Source: an uncultured Fretibacterium sp.
Lineage (GTDB): Bacteria > Synergistota > Synergistia > Synergistales > Aminobacteriaceae
Assembly: GCF_938030725.1 (NCBI RefSeq)
Contig: NZ_CALHIQ010000012.1
Span: 1 to 11,761, forward strand
Direction of reading: 5' to 3'
DNA length: 11,761 bases
The notes beneath the pieces were generated by a model that was given only the letters and a program-made list of their open reading frames with translations, did not search any database and had not been told where the DNA came from. The position numbers and the translations under genes are program-made. Positions 1 to 7,033 of the stretch are shown here, piece by piece (position 1 is the stretch's first letter; each line of letters starts with the position of its first letter).

Positions 1-765
1 CAGGAGCTCCTGGCGGGAGAGGCGCATCTTGCCGGCCGCGTCGTCGATCCAGCCCGCGAAGTCCCGTTCAAGCTCCTCCTGAGTGTAGCCCACGACGTCG
101 CCGAACCTCTCCGTCATGGAGATGTCCATCAGGTTGTTCATGGCGGAGAAGACGCCGGTCTTGGTGAACTTGGAGATGCCAGTCAGCATGACGAAGCGGA
201 GGTACTCGTCGCAGCCCTTGAGGACGGTGTAGAGGGTGCGGAGCGCCTCGCGCATGGCCTCCGCCGCCTCCAGGTTCCCGATCTTGTCCAGGATGGGCTT
301 GTCGTACTCGTCGATCAGGACAACCACAGGCCCGCCCTGATCATAAAGCCCGATGATCAGATCCTGAAACACGCCGCCGGGAAGTATGCTTTTAACGTGC
401 ACCCCTGCGCTTTCCGCCCTCCGCGTCAATTCTCTTATCAGCGAAGCTTCAAACTCCGAAACCCCGCGTGTGTCCATCATGCTCATGTCGAGCCGCAGCA
501 CGGGCGCGGGGTGTTTCGCCTGCTCTGCGGCCCACGCCTCGGCGGCGAGGCCGCGGAACAGCTCCGCCTTGCCGCCGAACAGGGCGTCGAGCGTCGAGAG
601 GGTCAGCGACTTGCCGAACCGCCGAGGGCGGGAGAGGAAGTACCATGCCCCGGCCTCGACGAGTTCCATTAGCCGCGCCGTCTTGTCCACGTAAACGCAG
701 TTCATCCGCCTCAGCTTCTCAAAGTTGTACGTCCCGATGGGCAGCGCCTTTAACTTTTCGTTCAT
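1..765 (-). CDS. AAA-ATPase-like protein, C-terminus beyond window edge (partial)
   Basis: This is the first 255 codons of an AAA-ATPase-like family protein. Full members are often about 500-550 residues with a PD-(D/E)XK nuclease-like C-terminal domain; that part would lie left of position 1 and is not visible. The start is ATG at 765-763, preceded by AAGGAG 2 nt upstream on the minus strand. The N-terminus (LPIGTYNFEKLRRMNCVYVD) is the conserved opening of the family. A Walker A-like loop lies near residues 45-53 (SRPRRFGKS). A Walker B/DEYD motif (VVLIDEYDKPI) lies near residues 148-158, followed by the family's LTGISKFTKTGVFSAMNNL segment. Such genes occur in many near-identical copies in Synergistota, Bacteroidota and some Firmicutes, often as orphans. 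The biochemical role is unsettled; mobile-element or defence-like roles have been suggested. Nothing in its neighbourhood points to a partner. The family assignment is secure; a function is not. Confidence 0.87.
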   Translation of the reverse strand, partial: MNEKLKALPIGTYNFEKLRRMNCVYVDKTARLMELVEAGAWYFLSRPRRFGKSLTLSTLDALFGGKAELFRGLAAEAWAAEQAKHPAPVLRLDMSMMDTRGVSEFEASLIRELTRRAESAGVHVKSILPGGVFQDLIIGLYDQGGPVVVLIDEYDKPILDKIGNLEAAEAMREALRTLYTVLKGCDEYLRFVMLTGISKFTKTGVFSAMNNLMDISMTERFGDVVGYTQEELERDFAGWIDDAAGKMRLSRQELL

Positions 766-839
766 CGCTCCTTCACCTCGCCTTGTTCTGGGACCGGGGC
801 TCGGTTTGTCTTGCCGTATGGCCCCGCCGTACGTCCATT

Positions 840-845
840 ATTATA
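840..845 (-). promoter_or_regulatory. Candidate -10 box for the AAA-ATPase-like gene
   Basis: The plus-strand ATTATA reads as a perfect TATAAT on the minus strand, about 75 nt upstream of the ATG at 765. Transcription would start near 833, giving a leader of about 70 nt. At the expected -35 distance the minus strand reads GTTTTT (868-863), a poor match, so only the -10 hexamer supports this call. Confidence 0.3.
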
Positions 846-884
846 GCTTTAATCCCATGGGGAAAAACGAGAAGCGAAGGCGGG

Positions 885-900
885 CCGGACGGTCGTCCGG
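885..900. promoter_or_regulatory. Perfect inverted repeat, possible operator between divergent genes
   Basis: CCGGACG-GT-CGTCCGG is a 7-bp perfect inverted repeat with a 2-bp spacer. It sits between the minus-strand -10 candidate (840-845) and the first plus-strand -10 candidate (923-928). Spacing and symmetry fit a dimeric repressor site, but it could equally be a small RNA hairpin (6-bp stem, GGTC tetraloop). In DNA this GC-rich such palindromes also arise by chance. No regulator gene is adjacent. Confidence 0.3.
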
Positions 901-922
901 ATCGAGAGGGGAGGGGGTGCGC

Positions 923-988
923 TATAATAAAAAACAGGCTGAAAGGTCCTCCCGCACTGCCGCAGCCGGCGGCGAGTTGGCGTATAAT
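923..988 (+). promoter_or_regulatory. Two TATAAT hexamers upstream of the small secreted protein gene
   Basis: Exact TATAAT matches lie at 923-928 and 983-988 in a region that is otherwise GC-rich. Starts near 935 or 995 would give leaders of about 95 or 35 nt to the ATG at 1031. Neither has a recognisable TTGACA-like -35 at 16-18 bp, nor a TG extension. Both are candidates only; the downstream one has the more usual leader length. Confidence 0.35.
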
Positions 989-1030
989 GAGTGATGGAGT
1001 CAATCGTTTCAGTTCGAGGAGGTTCGCACG

Positions 1031-1507
1031 ATGAAGAAGATGAGTTTCCCCCTGCGCGTCGCTGCGGCTGCCGTTCTGGCGGCGTCGCTCGCCGCGGAGG
1101 GTGCGGTCGCGCCGCAGGAGGTCGAGCCCACACCCCTGGCCTCGGTCGACGAGGCTGTCATGGAGGTTGCCGAGCCCGCACCGATCGGTGTGCCGGAGCC
1201 TAAGCCCGAGACGCCTATGGCGGACTTTGCAATCATAGGCCCAAACGGGGAGCGCACCATCATTCCTATGGACCAATTGGAGGTGCGGGAAGCGACGGGG
1301 TCCCTGGAGGGCATAGACGGCCAGGAGATCACGCTGGCCGTGGGGGGACGGAGGTACGTCTGTCCGTTGCTGGCGAAGTGCGTCTTTGTGGATGAGAAGG
1401 GGCAGCAGGTGGACCGCGCGGCGTTTGTGCAGCGTTTCCTGCGGCGCTACGTCACGGTAGAGTTAGAGAAGACGACGGGGACGGTCCTGTCGTGCCGGGC
1501 CATGTGA
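1031..1507 (+). CDS. Small secreted/periplasmic protein of unknown function
   Basis: I do not recognise a named family. The 158-residue protein starts at ATG 1031 with a strong GAGGAGG 8 nt upstream. The N-terminus is a clear signal peptide: MKKM, then an Ala/Leu/Val-rich core, with cleavage probably somewhere between residues 22 and 27. An acidic, Pro-rich linker follows (about residues 28-62, including PEPKPETP). The C-terminal part, about residues 66-158, is rich in predicted beta strands and reads like a small beta-barrel module (IDGQEITLAVGGRRYVC ... RYVTVELEKTTGTVLSC). Three cysteines remain after signal removal: C111 and C117 flanking a PLLAK loop, and C155 near the end; a disulfide is possible. 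The gene ends 47 nt before the protease start with no terminator between, so the two are likely co-transcribed. A role as chaperone, inhibitor or partner of the protease is possible but unproven. Confidence 0.75.
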   Translation: MKKMSFPLRVAAAAVLAASLAAEGAVAPQEVEPTPLASVDEAVMEVAEPAPIGVPEPKPETPMADFAIIGPNGERTIIPMDQLEVREATGSLEGIDGQEITLAVGGRRYVCPLLAKCVFVDEKGQQVDRAAFVQRFLRRYVTVELEKTTGTVLSCRAM

Positions 1508-1554
1508 TCGTCCGAGACGACGATGAGCCCATACGCTGAGGAGGAGGCTGTGTT

Positions 1555-3948
1555 TTGAGGAAACTGCAACCGATTTTAATCTCTGTGTTGGCGCTTGCCT
1601 CACTGTTTGCTCTGGTGGGTACCGCTGTGGCCCGCTGCGTTCCAGGGGAGGTCCTGGCGGTTTTTAAGGGCGAGGGGGAAAGGGTGTCGGCCCCGTCCGT
1701 GCGCGTGGGACGCGAGGCGTTCCGCGCGGCCTCCATCGCTGCCGCCGTGGGCGCGCGCGTGGAGAAGACTTACCCCAACCTCTCCGAGGCGGGGAACGGC
1801 GTCTTCGTGTGGTTGAGCGGCGCTACCTCCGAGGAGGAACTGGTGCGGAAGCTGCTGCAACGGGACGACGTGCTGGCCGCGTCGCCCAACTACGTCGTGC
1901 AGACGTCTGCCAGGGAGCCGAACGACCCTGGCTTCCCTGCCCTGTGGGGGCTGAAGGCCATTAAGGCGCCCGAGGCCTGGCAGGACACGACGGGGGCCGA
2001 CGACGTCTACGTGGCCGTCATGGACACGGGCATCGACACGACGGCACAGAGCGTCGAGTTGGCGAAGGTGGACGGAACCCTGAGCAGGAACTTCGTGCCG
2101 GGCAAGTCCTCGTGGCAGGACGAGAACGGTCACGGCACCCACGTGGCGGGGACCATCGGCGCCAGGGGAAACAACGGTAAGGGCGTCGTGGGCGTGAACT
2201 GGAACGTGAAGCTGATCTCCCTCCGTACCATGAACGAGGACGGGGTGGGCACGACCGGATGGATGATCGAGGGCGTCGAATACCTGATCGGGTTGTTGAG
2301 GGGCCAGCCGACCCTGAAGCTGGCATCCTTGAATGCCTCGCTGGGTTGGTACGCTCCCGTCCTGAAGCCGGGAGAGCAGGGGAGGGACGTGATGTGGCAG
2401 GTGCTCAAGGCCCTGGACAGCACGAACCGGGTCGTCTTCGTCGTCGCTGCCGGAAACGAGAGGACGGAGATCGGTGCCCCGGCACCGCAGGACGGCCCGA
2501 CCCTTCCAGGGGCCACGGAACCGCTGTACAAGAGAGGAGACTGCTCTTACCCCGCCTCGTACCGGGGGCTGCACAACATGATCGCGGTGGGGGCCATAAG
2601 CTCTGACCGCACCTTCGCTACTGATTTCAGCAACTACAGCGGCACCTACGTGGACATCGCGGCGCCGGGCGTGAACATCCTCAGCACGACCTGTGCGGCG
2701 GATGTGAGGGGTTGGCTGCTGTCCAACGATGTCCGGGTAGTCCGTATGGACGGCACCTCCATGGCGGCTCCCCACGTGGCGGGGGCGGCGGCCCTGCTGA
2801 AGGCGGCGGACCCGACGCGCACGGCGTACCAGATCCGGACCGCCCTGATCGAGGGGGCGTCAAAGGACCAGCCTGCCCTTGCCGGGAAGGTGGCGGGCGG
2901 TCGCCTGTTGAACGTCAGGGGTGCACTGGACTACCAGAGCGCGCACGGGAATCTGCCGCAGGCCCCGACCCCGGGAGCGGACGACGTGCCCGCGGGCATC
3001 GTCGCCGGCAACGGCCTGTCGTCCGATGACATCGTCACGAACGGGAGTGTCAACGTGCTGAAGGGCGATGCCGTCGCAACGGGGGACATCGCCGCGTCCG
3101 GGGACGTCACCGTGTGGAACGGCAGCGCCACCGCCGGCCGGGACATCATCGCGGGCGGGGCCCTTGAGGTGTCGAGGGACATCCGCGCCGGCCGGAACAT
3201 CCGAGCCGGAAGGGGACTGGTGTCCATGGGCGGCGTCACGACGAGCGGCAGCGCCGCCGAAAGGGGGCCGAAGTCCAGCAGGGTTTCGGCGGGCGGCAGC
3301 GTGCACGTCGTTGGAGATATGATCGTCCGTGGAGGCATCGTCATCGAGGGAGATCTCTACGTGGACGGCAACCTGACCTATCAGGGGGTCTTCCAGGTGA
3401 AGGGCAAGGTGACCGTGACTGGCAGGATCAACGGCAAAAAACCGCAGAACCCGAGTCAGCCGGAAAGTCCGGACATCCCCGGCGACGTCCCCGACCCCGG
3501 CATCTCCGAAAGCTATATCCAGCTCGATTCGGAGAGCGTCGCCAGCGGCGTGGACCTGTCCTTCACCCTGATGGGGTGCCGGTACGACGAAACTGCCAAG
3601 AGGGCGCAGATCAAGGATTCCAAGGGGAACTACGTGGAGGTTCAGGCCCCGGAGGTCCTGATCGACGACACGCCCGTTCAGCATGATATCCGCTCCGGTG
3701 GCAGCGACTCGGCGCGCATCCGGGTGCCCGCCGTGGAGGTCCCGAAGGGCAGGGTCATCAGCCTGCGCGTGCGAGCGCGGGCCGTGAACGGGGATGCATT
3801 GCTGACCACGAGGTACAAGAACGTGAAGGTGGACCGTGGCCAAAAGAGCGGCGGCGGCTCAGGCGGCGGGTGCGATGTGGGATTATTGGACGCTGTGGCG
3901 TTGGCCCTGCCGCTTCTGGCCCTCTCCGTGCGGCGGAGGCGGAGTTAG
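1555..3948 (+). CDS. Secreted S8 subtilisin-like protease with beta-solenoid stalk and Synergist-CTERM anchor
   Basis: This is a 797-residue serine endopeptidase precursor. The start is TTG 1555, supported by GAGGAGGAGG 7 nt upstream and a signal peptide beginning directly after it (cleavage near AVA, residue 26). Residues about 28-118 form an inhibitor-I9-like propeptide (VPGEVLAVFKG ... ASPNYVVQ). The S8 domain spans about 125-458. Its full triad is present: D157 (VMDTGID), H193 (NGHGTHVAG) and S402 (GTSMAAPHVAG), with oxyanion N301 (AAGNE). Residues about 476-628 hold repeats of roughly six residues (DIAASG, DIIAGG, DIRAG, NIRAG) that resemble bactofilin-like or related beta-solenoids. A Pro-rich linker and a probable Ig-like beta domain (about 648-764) follow. 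The end is SGGGSGGGCD with Cys773, a hydrophobic helix and RRRRS, a Synergist-CTERM sorting signal. Cleavage and lipid or envelope attachment near Cys773 are inferred. Likely role: surface-attached digestion of peptides feeding amino-acid fermentation, or processing of surface proteins. Confidence 0.95.
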   Translation: MRKLQPILISVLALASLFALVGTAVARCVPGEVLAVFKGEGERVSAPSVRVGREAFRAASIAAAVGARVEKTYPNLSEAGNGVFVWLSGATSEEELVRKLLQRDDVLAASPNYVVQTSAREPNDPGFPALWGLKAIKAPEAWQDTTGADDVYVAVMDTGIDTTAQSVELAKVDGTLSRNFVPGKSSWQDENGHGTHVAGTIGARGNNGKGVVGVNWNVKLISLRTMNEDGVGTTGWMIEGVEYLIGLLRGQPTLKLASLNASLGWYAPVLKPGEQGRDVMWQVLKALDSTNRVVFVVAAGNERTEIGAPAPQDGPTLPGATEPLYKRGDCSYPASYRGLHNMIAVGAISSDRTFATDFSNYSGTYVDIAAPGVNILSTTCAADVRGWLLSNDVRVVRMDGTSMAAPHVAGAAALLKAADPTRTAYQIRTALIEGASKDQPALAGKVAGGRLLNVRGALDYQSAHGNLPQAPTPGADDVPAGIVAGNGLSSDDIVTNGSVNVLKGDAVATGDIAASGDVTVWNGSATAGRDIIAGGALEVSRDIRAGRNIRAGRGLVSMGGVTTSGSAAERGPKSSRVSAGGSVHVVGDMIVRGGIVIEGDLYVDGNLTYQGVFQVKGKVTVTGRINGKKPQNPSQPESPDIPGDVPDPGISESYIQLDSESVASGVDLSFTLMGCRYDETAKRAQIKDSKGNYVEVQAPEVLIDDTPVQHDIRSGGSDSARIRVPAVEVPKGRVISLRVRARAVNGDALLTTRYKNVKVDRGQKSGGGSGGGCDVGLLDAVALALPLLALSVRRRRS

Positions 3949-3971
3949 CGGGCCACAAGCTGCCCGCGAGG

Positions 3972-4017
3972 GCAGGACGGGGCGGCGGGCCTTGAACTTC
4001 GGGCCCGCCCGTTCTGC
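3972..4017 (+). terminator. GC-rich hairpin between protease and rnfC
   Basis: GCAGGACG (3972-3979) pairs with CGTTCTGC (4010-4017) with one G-T wobble. After a 4-nt bulge, GGCGGGCC (3984-3991) pairs with GGCCCGCC (4002-4009) around a 10-nt loop. It starts 24 nt after the protease stop, where a terminator is expected. No T-tract follows, so it may be a 3'-end stabiliser or a Rho-assisted end rather than a classic intrinsic terminator. The downstream 84 nt to rnfC show no convincing promoter; TTCGGT with TAGACT at 17 bp is the best weak pair. Confidence 0.45.
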
Positions 4018-4101
4018 ATCTGGCCGCGTCGCCTCGTGGGCGAATAGAACCAAACTTCGGTAACCCGGAGGTTTTGGATAGACTCAGTTGGGGGGAATAA
4101 G

Positions 4102-5469
4102 ATGACGAATTTGCCGACGTTTCCTGGAGGGGTGCATCCGCCCGAGGGCAAGGCGCTGACCGCGGAGAAGGCGATTCAGCAGCTGGCGCCCAAGGGCGAG
4201 CTGGTCTACCCGCTGTCCCAGCACATCGGGGCGCCCTGCGCGCCCCTGGTGGCGAAGGGGGACCGCGTGCTGGTGGGCCAGAGGATCGCGGACACGGATG
4301 CCTTCGTCGCCGCGCCGATCTTTTCCTGCGTTTCCGGCACCGTGAAGGAGGTCGCGCCGCGCATGACGATCCCCGGCAACGTGGCGCCGTGCATCGTCGT
4401 CGAGAACGACGGCATGAACGAGCACGCGCCGACGCTGTTCGAGGAGCTGGGGCACCGGCCGAAGCCGGAGGAGTACGTCAAGCTCATCCGGGCGGCGGGC
4501 ATCGTGGGCATGGGAGGCGCCTGCTTCCCGACCCACGTCAAGCTCTCGCCGCCCAAGGATCGGGTCATCCGATGGGTGATCGTGAATGGCGCGGAGTGCG
4601 AGCCCTACCTGAACTGCGACAACCGTCTGATGATGGAGCGCCCGGAGCCCATCATCGAGGGGTTGGAGATGTGCCTCAGCCTCTTTCCTGAGGCAAAGGG
4701 CGTCATCGCCATCGAGGCCAACAAGCCGGAGGCCATCCGCCGCATGGAGGGCGAGCTCTCGGAGCACGACCACACGCGCATCCAGGTGATGCCCCACAGG
4801 GTGAAGTACCCCCAGGGCGCGGAGAAGATGTTGATCGAATCCGTCACGGGGCAGGAGATCCCGCCTGGGGCGCTGCCCGCGGACGTGGGCTGCATCATCC
4901 TGAACGCCCGGACGGTGTGGCAGATCTGGCTGGCCCTGACCGAGGGACTTCCCGTGACGGACCGCGTCATCTCCGTGACGGGGGACGCCATTGCGGAGCC
5001 GAAGAACCTGTTGGTGCCCCTCGGCATCTCCGTCCGCGAGCTGATCGACGCGGCGGGCGGCTTCTGTGAGCCCCCCGTGAAGGTGCTGGCGGGCGGCCCC
5101 ATGATGGGCATGTCCATGCGCTCCCTCGACGTGCCCGTGGTGAAGGGGACCTCCGGCATCGTGGCCCTGACGGCCAGGACGGCCCACGTGGAGCCCGAAT
5201 CCAACTGTCTGCGCTGCGGGCGCTGCGTCGAGGCCTGCCCCGTTCACCTCGTGCCCTCCACGCTGGATCGTCTGGTGCGCCGGCGCGACTACAGCGTCTT
5301 TGAGGCCGAGGGCGGCATGAACTGCATCGAGTGCGGCTGCTGCACCTACGTCTGCCCGGCGTCGCGGCCCCTGACCCAGGGCTGCCGCGACGGAAAGGCC
5401 GCGGTGACGGCAGAGCGCCGGCGCGCGGCGGCCAAGGCGGCCCAGCAGAAAGCGGAGGCGAAGAAATGA
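4102..5469 (+). CDS. rnfC: Rnf complex subunit RnfC (NADH/FMN and Fe-S subunit)
   Basis: RnfC is the peripheral cytoplasmic subunit of the ferredoxin:NAD+ oxidoreductase. It carries the NAD(H) site and passes electrons between NAD and the Fe-S chain. The 455-residue protein begins with the family signature (FPGGVHPPEGKALTAEKAI ... LSQHIGAPCAPLV). The 51-kDa-like nucleotide/flavin region follows, with GMGGACFPTHVK near residues 134-145 and VNGAECEPYLNCD. An SLBB-like segment (VLAGGPMMGM) precedes two [4Fe-4S] motifs. The first uses C369, C372, C375 and C379; the second uses C408, C411, C414 and C418 and has an extra C413. The Ala/Lys-rich tail is short; there is no long C-terminal extension of the kind seen in gammaproteobacterial RsxC. 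The ATG at 4102 follows a G-run about 6 nt upstream. The gene opens the operon, and its stop overlaps the rnfD start by ATGA. Confidence 0.97.
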   Translation: MTNLPTFPGGVHPPEGKALTAEKAIQQLAPKGELVYPLSQHIGAPCAPLVAKGDRVLVGQRIADTDAFVAAPIFSCVSGTVKEVAPRMTIPGNVAPCIVVENDGMNEHAPTLFEELGHRPKPEEYVKLIRAAGIVGMGGACFPTHVKLSPPKDRVIRWVIVNGAECEPYLNCDNRLMMERPEPIIEGLEMCLSLFPEAKGVIAIEANKPEAIRRMEGELSEHDHTRIQVMPHRVKYPQGAEKMLIESVTGQEIPPGALPADVGCIILNARTVWQIWLALTEGLPVTDRVISVTGDAIAEPKNLLVPLGISVRELIDAAGGFCEPPVKVLAGGPMMGMSMRSLDVPVVKGTSGIVALTARTAHVEPESNCLRCGRCVEACPVHLVPSTLDRLVRRRDYSVFEAEGGMNCIECGCCTYVCPASRPLTQGCRDGKAAVTAERRRAAAKAAQQKAEAKK

Positions 5470-6434
5470 CTGCGATGACGGAACAAGACTTGAAGTTGAT
5501 GGTTGCGAGCTCGCCTCACGTCCATTCGCCGCTCTCCACGCAGAAGATCATGGGCCTGGTGATCGCCGCCCTGGTCCCGGCCGGGGTGGCGGGCGTTCAC
5601 TTCATGGGCTGGAGGGCTTTGGCCGTGATCGCCGTCTGCGTGGCCGCCAGCGTGGCTGCGGAGTACCTCTGGCAGCGCGCGACGGGGCAGACGGTCACGG
5701 TGTCGGACCTCTCCGCCGCCGTCACGGGGCTCCTGCTGGCCTACAACCTCCCGCCCTCCATCCCCCTGTGGATGGCCGCCTGCGGCGCCGTGTTCGCCAT
5801 CGTCGTGGTGAAGCAGTTCTTCGGCGGCATCGGTGGGAACGTCATGAACCCGGCCCTGGCCGCGCGCGCCATGATGCTGATCTCCTGGCCCGTCGCCATG
5901 ACCTCCTGGTCCCTGGACGGCGTCAGCACGGCGACGCCTCTGGCAGCGATGAAGGCGCTGAGCGGCGCGGGAGCGTCTGCCGCGTCCGGCCCGTCCTGGT
6001 CCACGGCGGACCTGTTGCTGGGGAACGTGGGGGGCTGCATCGGCGAAACCTCTGCGGCGCTCCTGCTCTTGGGGGGCGCGTTCCTGGTGTGGCAGGAGGT
6101 CATCTCCTGGCGCATCCCCGTGGTCTACACCCTCACGGCGGCCCTGCTGGCCGCACTGCTCCGGCACGGCGGCGGTATGATGCCGCTGCAGGAGGCCCTG
6201 ACGGGAGGCCTTCTCCTCGGGGCCATCTTCATGGCGACGGACTACACCACGTCCCCCATGACGGCGCGGGGACAGGTGGTCTTCGCCGTGGGCTGCGGGG
6301 TCCTGACGGCCCTCATCCGCCGGTTTGGAGGCTATCCAGAGGGCGTGTCCTATTCCATCCTGATCATGAACGCGACGGTGCCCTTGATCGACAGGGTGAC
6401 GAAGCCCAGGATTCTGGGGGAGGTGCGGAGATGA
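5466..6434 (+). CDS. rnfD: Rnf complex membrane subunit RnfD (covalent FMN)
   Basis: RnfD is an integral membrane subunit of the NqrB/RnfD family that carries covalently bound FMN and takes part in ion-coupled electron transfer. I start it at ATG 5466, giving 322 residues. This ATG overlaps the rnfC stop (ATGA), has GGAGG 7 nt upstream, and gives the family-typical N-terminus (SSPHVHSPLSTQKIM). The reading frame stays open further upstream, but that part lies inside the rnfC Fe-S region. Many hydrophobic helices are visible. The motif STATPLA places the probable flavinylated threonine at T157, within a periplasmic-side loop by analogy with the family. The conserved GGIGGNVMNPA and MATDYTTSPMTARGQ segments are intact. 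A second in-frame ATG at 5475 is possible but less well coupled. The flavin transferase ApbE needed for attachment is not encoded in this window. Confidence 0.96.
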   Translation: MTAMTEQDLKLMVASSPHVHSPLSTQKIMGLVIAALVPAGVAGVHFMGWRALAVIAVCVAASVAAEYLWQRATGQTVTVSDLSAAVTGLLLAYNLPPSIPLWMAACGAVFAIVVVKQFFGGIGGNVMNPALAARAMMLISWPVAMTSWSLDGVSTATPLAAMKALSGAGASAASGPSWSTADLLLGNVGGCIGETSAALLLLGGAFLVWQEVISWRIPVVYTLTAALLAALLRHGGGMMPLQEALTGGLLLGAIFMATDYTTSPMTARGQVVFAVGCGVLTALIRRFGGYPEGVSYSILIMNATVPLIDRVTKPRILGEVRR

Positions 6435-7033
6435 ACGCGGCAGTTGAGGAGACGAGCCTGCACAAGGCACTGCGCCTCGGCGGGACGCTGTTCCTCGTCA
6501 CCGCCGTCACGGGGTTGATCCTTGGCGGCGTGGAGCGGGGCACCCGAACGGCCATCCTGAAGGCCCGCATGACGGACCAGGCCAACGCCCTGAGGAACGT
6601 CATGCCGGAGGCGGAGACGTTCAAGGCCGTGGACGTCGCGCCGGAGGACGGGACCATCGTCGTGACCGGCGCCCAGGAGGCGCTGAAGGGGGACGCGCGC
6701 GTGGGGTACTGCCTCACGGTCTCCACCAAGGGCTACGGCGGCCCCATCTCCATGGTGGTGGGACTGAAGGAGGATGGCTCCGTCAGCGCCATCCGCATCC
6801 TGACCCACGCGGAGACGCCGGGCCTCGGCGCGCACTCCGCGGAGCCGGCCTTCTACCGGCAGTTCGACGATCGGACGACCCTGCCGTTGAAGGTGGTGAA
6901 GGGCGCCGCGGAGGCGGGGGACGAGATATCCGCCATATCGGGCGCCACCATCACCTCGACCGCCGTCACGGCGGGAGTGAACGCCGCCGCGGACTACTGG
7001 AGCAGGAAGTTAAAGGGAGGCGAGAGCAGATGA
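6431..7033 (+). CDS. rnfG: Rnf complex subunit RnfG (covalent FMN, one membrane helix)
   Basis: RnfG is the NqrC/RnfG-type subunit: one N-terminal membrane helix and an outward-facing FMN-binding domain. The 200-residue protein starts at ATG 6431, overlapping the rnfD stop by ATGA, with GGGGGAGG ending about 8 nt upstream. The helix spans about residues 16-34. The FMN-binding domain follows, with YGGPISMVVGL, then HAETPGLG, and finally SGATITST at 170-177, where T173 is the expected attachment site for FMN via a phosphoester bond. Length and motif order are normal for the family. It couples to rnfE by another 4-nt overlap. Confidence 0.96.
   Translation: MNAAVEETSLHKALRLGGTLFLVTAVTGLILGGVERGTRTAILKARMTDQANALRNVMPEAETFKAVDVAPEDGTIVVTGAQEALKGDARVGYCLTVSTKGYGGPISMVVGLKEDGSVSAIRILTHAETPGLGAHSAEPAFYRQFDDRTTLPLKVVKGAAEAGDEISAISGATITSTAVTAGVNAAADYWSRKLKGGESR

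Noticed and set aside
386..1034. Several plus-strand frames opposite the AAA-ATPase-like gene and its promoter region
   Set aside because: They are Arg/Ser/Pro-rich, without motifs or ribosome sites, and are explained by the minus-strand gene.
1600..2775. Long minus-strand open frame opposite the protease (391 codons)
   Set aside because: This is a shadow of GC-rich coding sequence, rich in Arg/His/Gly/Val, with no motif or ribosome site; the plus-strand protease motifs are unambiguous.
2979..3440. Periodic GC-rich sequence in the protease gene as a possible DNA repeat array
   Set aside because: The periodicity is at the protein level (near-hexapeptide solenoid repeats); the DNA units are not near-identical and have no spacer pattern, so it is neither a CRISPR nor a tandem DNA repeat.
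4084..5247. Long minus-strand open frame opposite rnfC (387 codons)
   Set aside because: This has the same shadow pattern: His/Arg/Asp-rich composition typical of antisense GC-rich codons, and it overlaps a gene with full family motifs.
5331..5465. Upstream extension of the rnfD frame by 45 codons
   Set aside because: It lies inside the rnfC Fe-S coding region, gives an Arg/Gly/Pro-rich peptide foreign to RnfD, and ATG 5466 has a proper ribosome site plus the ATGA overlap used throughout the operon.
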